NCBI RefSeq assembly: GCF_001708405.1
Contig: NZ_CP012418.1
Span: 1,116,001-1,180,000, forward strand
Source of the DNA: Kangiella sediminilitoris
GTDB taxonomy: Bacteria > Pseudomonadota > Gammaproteobacteria > Enterobacterales > Kangiellaceae
Direction of reading: 5' to 3'
Length of the DNA stretch: 64,000 nucleotides
Part shown: positions 58,463-64,000 of the stretch, in pieces
Position numbering within the stretch: the stretch's first letter is position 1
How the letters are laid out: every line of letters starts with the position of its first letter
The notes under the pieces: generated by a model
What the model saw: only the letters and a program-made list of their open reading frames with translations
Told to the model about the DNA's origin: nothing
The model's database searches: none
Position numbers and translations under genes: made by a program

Positions 58463-58990
58463 CTATTGGTATAGTTCTTTTTGTAACTGAGTTAACTGAC
58501 TTAAAACCTCTTCAGCATGTGTATCTGGGTCTACATCAGAGTAGTGATGCACAATGTTACCTTCAGGATCAATTATGAATGTTTCTCTCTCTGCATATTC
58601 CATTGGACCAAAACCTCCTAACACCTTATAGGCTTCACTGACTGTCTGCTCAGTATCTGACAGTATAGTGAAAGGTAGCTTATAAGCAGCTGCAAAGTCT
58701 TTGTGAGACTCTACATCATCGAGAGATATGCCTACGATGTCCGCATTGATTGCTTGATATTGCTTATACTTATCACGGAAGTTTTTTGCTTCTGTGGTGC
58801 AGCCAGGAGTGTCATCTTTTGGGTAAAAGTACAAAACTAACCACTTATCCTCGAAGTCTTTTAAACTCTTCCATTCTCCACTTTGATCTTGAAGTTTGAA
58901 GTCTGGAGCTAAGGCTCCAACCCATTGAGAATTTGCTGCAACAGTTGCGCTAAAAACCAGCCCAATTAGTAGTAATAATATACGTGACAT
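58463..58990 (-). CDS. Exported peroxiredoxin (Bcp/PrxQ-like)
   Basis: This 175-residue protein starts with a signal peptide (MSRILLLLIGLVFSATVAA). A thioredoxin-fold peroxidase domain follows, with the peroxidatic Cys64 in YPKDDTPGCTTEAKNF. The second cysteine five residues later of many PrxQ proteins is absent, so it may work as a one-cysteine enzyme. It should reduce peroxides in the periplasm. The ATG at 58990 follows AGGAAAG; the frame is open 19 codons further upstream. Confidence 0.9.
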   Translation of the reverse strand: MSRILLLLIGLVFSATVAANSQWVGALAPDFKLQDQSGEWKSLKDFEDKWLVLYFYPKDDTPGCTTEAKNFRDKYKQYQAINADIVGISLDDVESHKDFAAAYKLPFTILSDTEQTVSEAYKVLGGFGPMEYAERETFIIDPEGNIVHHYSDVDPDTHAEEVLSQLTQLQKELYQ

Positions 58991-59088
58991 AAGCTTTCCT
59001 ATGGTTAAGATAGACACTATTTGCATAGCATAGCAAATCCTCATCAATTTTGCGTGAATGAACTACTGAAAATATAGAGAACAATAAT

Positions 59089-59637
59089 ATGTATCCGGTT
59101 GAAAATATTAGTATCCCAACGATTGAGACTGAGCGCTTAATATTAAGGGCTTATAGAAGTGATGACTTAGATAAATATTACGAGATGATGGCTGATCCTG
59201 ATATTAACCGGTTTTTGATGTCTGGTGAACCTATGAGCCGTCATGAGGCCTGGCGAAGTGCTGCTACAATGGCGGGGCATTGGATGCTTCATGGCTTTGG
59301 TCAATGGGCTATTGAAGAGAAAAGTAGCGGGGAGTTTATCGGTCGTTGCGGCATGATTGAGCCTGAAGGATGGCCAGCTAAGGAGATCGGCTGGGTACTG
59401 CATAAAAGTGCCTGGGGTAAAGGGTATGCTACTGAAGCAGCCAAAGCGGCATTGAAGTACGGGTTTGAAACAATGAAGTTGGATAAAATTATCAGTTTAA
59501 TTCAACCCGATAATATAGGCTCTGTTGCTGTTGCCAAGCGTATTGGCGAGTCCTATAGTAAGAAAATAACACTATTCGGTAAGGATGCTGATGTATATCA
59601 AATTTCCAAAGAAGAGTTTCAGGCACTAAAGGAGTGA
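59089..59637 (+). CDS. GNAT family N-acetyltransferase (RimJ/RimL-like)
   Basis: This 182-residue acetyltransferase has an N-terminal [20 protein letters not shown] and a core [20 protein letters not shown], with the acetyl-CoA phosphate loop. [20 protein letters not shown] follows. The RimJ/RimL type acetylates protein N-termini or small amines. It is the first gene of a tight three-gene run: the macrodomain gene starts one base after its stop codon. Substrate unknown. Confidence 0.9.
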   Translation: MYPVENISIPTIETERLILRAYRSDDLDKYYEMMADPDINRFLMSGEPMSRHEAWRSAATMAGHWMLHGFGQWAIEEKSSGEFIGRCGMIEPEGWPAKEIGWVLHKSAWGKGYATEAAKAALKYGFETMKLDKIISLIQPDNIGSVAVAKRIGESYSKKITLFGKDADVYQISKEEFQALKE

Positions 59638-59638
59638 T

Positions 59639-60142
59639 ATGTTAAAGGTCGACCACGGTGATATCACGCAATTAGATGTTGATGTAATTGTAAATGCTGC
59701 CAATAAAAGCTTATTGGGAGGCGGTGGCGTCGATGGTGCTATTCATCGAGCTGCTGGCCCAGCTTTGTTAAAGGAGTGCGAAAGTCTTGGTGGCTGCGAA
59801 ACAGGTGACGCAAAAATCACAAAAGGATATAACTTACCCGCCCGATACGTTATACATACGGTAGGTCCTGTCTGGCATGGTGGGGATGCTAAAGAGCCCG
59901 AGCTTCTTTCTAGCTGTTATAAGCGATCCCTGGAAATTGCAGAAGAGAAGGGATTGAAAAGCATTGCTTTTCCCTGCATCAGTACTGGTATCTACGGTTA
60001 CCCAAAAGAGCAGGCGGCTGCAGTTGCAGTAAATACCTGCCGTCAGCAGACTGCGTCACTGAGGTCTGTTGAGTGCATTATTTTTTGCTGTTTTGATACA
60101 GAAAGCGTTATGATTTATAAGGAGCTATTGAAAAAGGCATAA
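59639..60142 (+). CDS. Macrodomain protein (O-acetyl-ADP-ribose deacetylase-like)
   Basis: This 167-residue MacroD-type protein has INLITQ-like [20 protein letters not shown] near its start and the ribose-binding loop [16 protein letters not shown]. MacroD and YmdB proteins remove ADP-ribose or acetyl groups from O-acetyl-ADP-ribose or modified proteins. All key loop residues are present, so it should be active. It lies between the GNAT gene (one-base gap) and a kinase gene (five-base gap). Confidence 0.93.
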   Translation: MLKVDHGDITQLDVDVIVNAANKSLLGGGGVDGAIHRAAGPALLKECESLGGCETGDAKITKGYNLPARYVIHTVGPVWHGGDAKEPELLSSCYKRSLEIAEEKGLKSIAFPCISTGIYGYPKEQAAAVAVNTCRQQTASLRSVECIIFCCFDTESVMIYKELLKKA

Positions 60143-60147
60143 GCCAC

Positions 60148-60900
60148 ATGAGTTTTGTTAAACATAACAGTTCTCAATACCCGCAACAGCTTATCAGAGA
60201 AGCTGATGGCTTAGAGCTTCTTCGTGAAACGATAAAGCAACATAAGGTACCACATCTTAGAATCCCCACCGTAAAATCAGTCAATGAGACAGAGCTTGTT
60301 CTGCAACGAATTACAGCTACCCCTTCGACCTCGGAAGCCATGCAGAGCTTGGGGGAGGGGCTTGCTAGACTCCATATGATAGAGTTCAAGGAATATGGGT
60401 TGGAACAAGATAATTACATTGGCCTAAACCCACAAATGAACGGTATCTTTAAAACCTGGGGTGAGTTCTTTTACGAGCAACGCTTGTTGTATCAAGTCAA
60501 CTTAATTAGTCAGTCTGTTATTAAGAACAACTTTTTGATGATTTTGCATGAACACAAAGAGGCTTTAATTAGCTGGCTTGATGACAGTTGCCAATATCCC
60601 AGCTTAGTTCATGGTGACCTCTGGTCAGGTAATGTTTTGTTTGATGAAAAAGGGCCATGGCTTATTGATCCCGCTGTTTATCACGGTGACAGAGAAGTTG
60701 ATCTGGCAATGAGTGAAATGTTTGGTGGTTTTAACCATCATTTCTATGATGCTTACGATGAAGTTTTCCCTCGAACCTCAGAATATGATACAAAGAAAAA
60801 AGTTTATAACCTCTATCACTATTTGAACCATTTTAACTTATTTGGTGAGGGGTACCTATCCGAATGTCAGAGAGGTATGGATGTCATTAAAGAGTTATAG
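60148..60900 (+). CDS. Fructosamine kinase family protein
   Basis: This 250-residue member of the fructosamine/ketosamine-3-kinase family has the kinase-like core SLVHGDLWSGNVLF with the catalytic aspartate and LIDPAVYHGDREVDLAMSEM with the metal-binding aspartate. It phosphorylates sugar-amine adducts, which then break down and repair glycated molecules. The protein is about 35-40 residues shorter than E. coli YniA, mostly at the N-terminus, where the nucleotide-binding start looks reduced. It is the third gene of the GNAT-macrodomain run. Confidence 0.85.
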   Translation: MSFVKHNSSQYPQQLIREADGLELLRETIKQHKVPHLRIPTVKSVNETELVLQRITATPSTSEAMQSLGEGLARLHMIEFKEYGLEQDNYIGLNPQMNGIFKTWGEFFYEQRLLYQVNLISQSVIKNNFLMILHEHKEALISWLDDSCQYPSLVHGDLWSGNVLFDEKGPWLIDPAVYHGDREVDLAMSEMFGGFNHHFYDAYDEVFPRTSEYDTKKKVYNLYHYLNHFNLFGEGYLSECQRGMDVIKEL

Positions 60901-61048
60901 CAACTAATCAGCAGATAAATGCTTAGCAACTTTAAGAAGAATTAAAATATTTGCTTTTCTCTGGTTATACCGACAGATACCATACAATTAGAACAGGCAT
61001 CAACATTATTGGCATACTTTAAAAAGAGTTTTGGGGAGCCCATAAACC

Positions 61049-61954
61049 GTGAGTCACAACATAGAATCATCCCATGAGAACAAAACCGTCTCTTTAGTGC
61101 TAGGCAGCGGTGGCGCGCGTGGTCTTGCGCACATTGGTGTTATACATTGGCTTGAAGAGCATGGGTATGAAATTAAGTCCATAGCTGGTAGCTCAATGGG
61201 AGCTGTGATTGGCGGAATTTACGCGGCTGGGAAGCTGGATGTATACGAGGAGTGGATTCGCACGCTAAACAAAGTCGATATCGTTAGGCTGCTAGACGTT
61301 TCCTGGAGAGGGAAAGGCCTGGTTAAAGGTGATAAGCTGTTTAACAAACTCATTGATCTCGTTGGGAATGAGCACATTGAGAACCTCCCAATATCCTACA
61401 CGGCAGTGGCTTCGGATATTAAAAATGAAAAAGAAGTCTGGATGAATTCGGGCAAGCTGTTTAACGCCATCCGAGCATCAGTATCCATACCTTTATTTTT
61501 TACACCGTACAACTATAGGGGCGTTATCCTCATAGATGGGGGAGTTCTAAACCCAATACCTATTGCTCCGACGTTCAGTGATGAGACAGACCTTACTATT
61601 GCCGTAAACCTGGGGGGCGATGTGGAGCGTCTTGAAGAAGAGGAAGAAGAAAACCGCCCGGTAAAACAGTATCTGACATCTTTTGCCAGTAAGTTTTCTG
61701 GCTTTACTGAGTGGTTTAAAAAGAAGCTCAAAACTACAGAGAAACTGGACTGGAGTGCTTATGATATTGCCAATCAGGCTTTCGATGCGATGCAGAGTAC
61801 GATTGCTCGACAAAAGTTAGCAACTTATCCACCCGATTATGTTGTAGAGATTCCAAAAAACGTATGCGGTACTCTGGAGTTTGATAGAGCTAAAGAAGTC
61901 ATTGAGCTGGGCTATAAAAAAGCTGAAGAAACATTTGCTGTTAAAAAGAAGTGA
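61049..61954 (+). CDS. Patatin-like phospholipase family protein
   Basis: This 301-residue lipid acyl hydrolase has the oxyanion loop LGSGGARGLAHIGV, the nucleophile in GSSMG (Ser49) and the dyad aspartate in DGGVLNPIP. It resembles RssA-type cytoplasmic patatins. The start codon is GTG with GGGGAG about 12 bases upstream, which is wide. It should cleave phospholipid or lysophospholipid acyl chains. The physiological role is unknown. Confidence 0.9.
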   Translation: MSHNIESSHENKTVSLVLGSGGARGLAHIGVIHWLEEHGYEIKSIAGSSMGAVIGGIYAAGKLDVYEEWIRTLNKVDIVRLLDVSWRGKGLVKGDKLFNKLIDLVGNEHIENLPISYTAVASDIKNEKEVWMNSGKLFNAIRASVSIPLFFTPYNYRGVILIDGGVLNPIPIAPTFSDETDLTIAVNLGGDVERLEEEEEENRPVKQYLTSFASKFSGFTEWFKKKLKTTEKLDWSAYDIANQAFDAMQSTIARQKLATYPPDYVVEIPKNVCGTLEFDRAKEVIELGYKKAEETFAVKKK

Positions 61955-61999
61955 TGCAAGTAAGCAGGATTAGCTAATACAACTACCGAGCTAACTGAT

Positions 62000-62866
62000 A
62001 TGGATAAAAAATCTCAAAGGGACAAAGCTGTAGAGCGGGTTATCATCATCGAAGGTTTGGCAAACCTTGTGGTTCTTATTGCTAAATTTTTCGTCGGCAT
62101 AATGACCGGCTCCCTGGCCATTATCGGTGACGCCATCCACTCTCTGACAGATGTAATCAATAATATCGTTGCATGGATGGTTATGCGGGTATCTAGTGCT
62201 CCACCAGATAGAGAACACCCCTATGGGCACAGAAAGTTTGAAACTCTGGCAGTATTTTTTCTCGCTTCATTGCTGATTGTTTTAGCATTTGAGCTAGCAA
62301 TGCACGCGGTTAATAAAGAAAGTACCGTGATAGTTAGCTCGGGTTGGGGTTTAGCTATTATGCTGGGAATCTTAGTTGTTAATATTGCTCTCGCCACCTG
62401 GGAGCGGAAAAAAGCTAAGGAACTTAATTCTGATATTCTTCTTGCTGATGCCAGTCATACATTCGCGGATGTTATGACAACCATTGCTATCATTGTGGGT
62501 TGGCAGCTATCAGCGATGGGCTATTACTGGTTAGATAGAGTCGCTGCTTTAGCAGTATCTGGCTTTATTTTTTATCTTGCCTACACATTATTCAAAAGGG
62601 CACTACCAGTGCTTACAGATAAATACGCACTGGATCCTGAGACGCTATCAAGTGCAGTGATTGAGGTGAATGGAGTTCTGAAGGTGAGTAAAGTGCGTTC
62701 TCGCTGGATTGGCGATGAGAAGTTAGTCGACCTAGTGATAGCCGTGGCTCCACAGCTATCAACTGAAGAGTCTCATCAAATAACAAATAATATAGAAACA
62801 ATGTTAGCCGATAAGTTTGATGTGTCTGATATATCCATTCACGTTGAACCTTATCGGCCTATGTAA
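62000..62866 (+). CDS. Cation diffusion facilitator family transporter
   Basis: This 288-residue inner-membrane CDF exporter has six hydrophobic segments in residues 12-205. It carries the metal-binding HxxxD pairs in GDAIHSLTDVIN (His47, Asp51) and DASHTFADVMTT. A cytoplasmic ferredoxin-like domain follows (from about 215). It exports divalent metals such as zinc, iron or manganese in exchange for protons. Metal preference cannot be read reliably. It starts 45 bases after the patatin gene on the same strand. Confidence 0.93.
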   Translation: MDKKSQRDKAVERVIIIEGLANLVVLIAKFFVGIMTGSLAIIGDAIHSLTDVINNIVAWMVMRVSSAPPDREHPYGHRKFETLAVFFLASLLIVLAFELAMHAVNKESTVIVSSGWGLAIMLGILVVNIALATWERKKAKELNSDILLADASHTFADVMTTIAIIVGWQLSAMGYYWLDRVAALAVSGFIFYLAYTLFKRALPVLTDKYALDPETLSSAVIEVNGVLKVSKVRSRWIGDEKLVDLVIAVAPQLSTEESHQITNNIETMLADKFDVSDISIHVEPYRPM

Positions 62867-62877
62867 ACACTGCTTAA

Positions 62878-63474
62878 TTAGATTACCCGGATGCCAAGTT
62901 TTCGTAAGCTCTCGCTTAACGTAATGAGTGGTAAGCCAATTAGGGCTGTGGGATCTTTGGAGGACAAAGACTCAAATAGAGCGATGCCCAGACCTTCGCA
63001 CTTAAATGAACCGGCACAGTCAAGAGGCTTCTCACGCTGAACATATCGCTTTATTTCTTCATGAGTTAAGTCTCTGAATTTAACCTCTGTCAGTACTACG
63101 CTGAGATCCTTGTCTTCTTTTTCTGACTCCATTACGCAGAGTGAAGTATAAAAAGTAACTGTTTTACCACTACAGCCCATTAGTTGTTGAATGGCTTTCT
63201 CTTCGGTGTACGGCTTACCCAGAATTTTGCCATCGAGCACGCAAACCTGATCAGAACCAATAATAATGCTGTCAGGGTGGTTTAGCGATACAGCTAAGGC
63301 CTTTTGCTCCGCCAGACGCGCTACATGCTCCACTGGCTCTTCATCTGGGAAGGGCGTTTCATCTATATTCGGCGACTCGCAGCTGAAGCTTTCTACAACT
63401 CTGCTGAGCAACTCCTTACGATATGGAGAGGAGGAGGCGAGAACGATATTGGTAAAGTTTCTAAGATTTGTCAT
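62878..63474 (-). CDS. Maf family nucleotide pyrophosphatase (YceF-like)
   Basis: This 198-residue protein has the Maf signature SSSPYRKELLSRV at the N-terminus and SDQVCVLDGKILGKP in the middle. DCAGSFKCEGLGIALFE and the SLSSKDPTALIGLPL block follow. Maf proteins hydrolyse non-canonical or modified nucleoside triphosphates; YceF is the 7-methyl-GTP type, which matches its position next to yceD. The subtype is inferred mainly from context. Divergent from yceD. Confidence 0.92.
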   Translation of the reverse strand: MTNLRNFTNIVLASSSPYRKELLSRVVESFSCESPNIDETPFPDEEPVEHVARLAEQKALAVSLNHPDSIIIGSDQVCVLDGKILGKPYTEEKAIQQLMGCSGKTVTFYTSLCVMESEKEDKDLSVVLTEVKFRDLTHEEIKRYVQREKPLDCAGSFKCEGLGIALFESLSSKDPTALIGLPLITLSESLRKLGIRVI

Positions 63475-63607
63475 ATAGGTACTTGTTGTTGGGGCCGAAA
63501 AGCCTTAGAATTTCAGCTAGATAGAGCACATTTTGTGGCAATTAGCCAAAAAATCAACCGAATGTTGGAATTTAAGGCAGATTTTCACTAAAAGTTGTGT
63601 GTTTACT

Positions 63608-63636
63608 TTGACTAAAACCCAAGATAACTGTATTAT
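63608..63636 (+). promoter_or_regulatory. Near-consensus promoter of yceD
   Basis: TTGACT (63608-63613), exactly 17 bases, then TATTAT (63631-63636). The ATG lies only nine bases beyond the -10 box, so transcription should start within a few bases of it. Confidence 0.7.
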
Positions 63637-63645
63637 TGCGCGCCT

Positions 63646-64000
63646 ATGTCAAGTCGCAGGTTACCGGCGTCAATTGATCCATATAAATTTGCGGATCAAG
63701 AGAAAGAGATAAACGCCACACTCGATCTGGAATACTTAGACAGATTTCGTAAGGAACTAGCTTCCGATAAAGGCGAAATTGTCTGCAGTATCAAAGGAGA
63801 TAGAGTTGAAGACACTCGAATCACTTTGCTTGAGCTTAGTCTCAAAGGCAAGGTATCTCTCGTTTGTCAGGGCTGTTTAGAGCCTTTTGATTACGAGTTG
63901 AACCACGACGTGATTATTTATCCCGTCTACTCAGAAGAGCAGATGGATAGGGTACCCGATGATGGTGACCCGGTTTTAGTCGATGACGATGGCTTACATT
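63646..64000 (+). CDS. yceD: YceD family protein (DUF177), N-terminal part
   Basis: The frame is open to the window's end (118 codons), so the gene is cut. The translation starts MSSRRLPASIDPYKFADQ, contains LELSLKGKVSLVCQGCLEPF with the conserved CxxC pair, and continues into an acidic stretch. This is the DUF177/YceD pattern; the protein affects 23S rRNA levels and normally precedes rpmF. The maf-like gene beside it supports the call. No ribosome binding site is visible before the ATG. Confidence 0.93.
   Translation, partial: MSSRRLPASIDPYKFADQEKEINATLDLEYLDRFRKELASDKGEIVCSIKGDRVEDTRITLLELSLKGKVSLVCQGCLEPFDYELNHDVIIYPVYSEEQMDRVPDDGDPVLVDDDGLH

Overview
The window reads as a chromosomal segment of a gammaproteobacterium. 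Gene content and order support this: cysZ, smc, zipA and ligA lie together, csiV sits beside mfd, and an rne/rluC locus lies near maf and yceD. The moderate-to-low GC content, the aminopeptidase-like S9 hydrolase, the leucine-dehydrogenase-type enzyme, lysine-type catabolic genes and an agmatine route to polyamines fit a marine Kangiella-like bacterium. That genus assignment is inference and was not tested. No prophage, IS element or CRISPR array was seen, and only one tRNA gene.

Region by region. Positions 1-1948 hold the end of an S9 peptidase, a tRNA-Arg(CCU), a rhodanese lipoprotein and a VOC protein. Positions 1981-7264 (minus strand) hold a complete arginine-to-spermidine pathway (speD, speE, speA, aguA, aguB). 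Positions 7868-11115 hold an unrecognised protein with an HTH-like N-terminus and a CadC-type membrane regulator with TPR repeats. Positions 11158-15487 (minus) hold amino-acid catabolism: a Leu/Val/Phe-type dehydrogenase, a family 7 aldehyde dehydrogenase, an EF-hand protein and a lysine/saccharopine-dehydrogenase-like enzyme. Positions 15522-19838 (minus) are csiV and mfd. Positions 19977-31000 mix an orphan protein, a Na+/H+ antiporter, an HD-GYP phosphodiesterase, a DUF1315 protein, asparaginase, an M20 hydrolase, a site-2-protease-like protein and fadE. Positions 31145-37181 hold an alpha/beta hydrolase, hrpA and a two-receiver diguanylate cyclase.

Positions 37182-42120 are the most unusual part. 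A long AT-rich intergenic region with helically phased T-tracts precedes an exported collagen-like protein with 117 uninterrupted Gly-X-Y triplets, followed by an exported LVIVD-repeat beta-propeller protein. Positions 42180-49634 return to housekeeping genes (cysZ, smc, zipA, ligA). They are followed by a 7TMR-DISM diguanylate cyclase translationally coupled to a YiiX-like cysteine hydrolase, a histidine phosphatase, and then rne with a long leader, divergent from rluC.

Between rluC-HAD and maf-yceD lies a set of accessory genes: a peroxiredoxin, a tight GNAT-macrodomain-fructosamine-kinase operon, a patatin and a CDF transporter. The window ends inside yceD.

Regulatory sequence is readable in several places. 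There is a FadR-like operator upstream of fadE. Inverted repeats overlap or adjoin the putative promoters of speD, the aldehyde dehydrogenase, the HD-GYP gene and the unknown 7868 gene. The rne promoter is far upstream of its start. A near-consensus promoter sits so close to yceD that the transcript may be almost leaderless.
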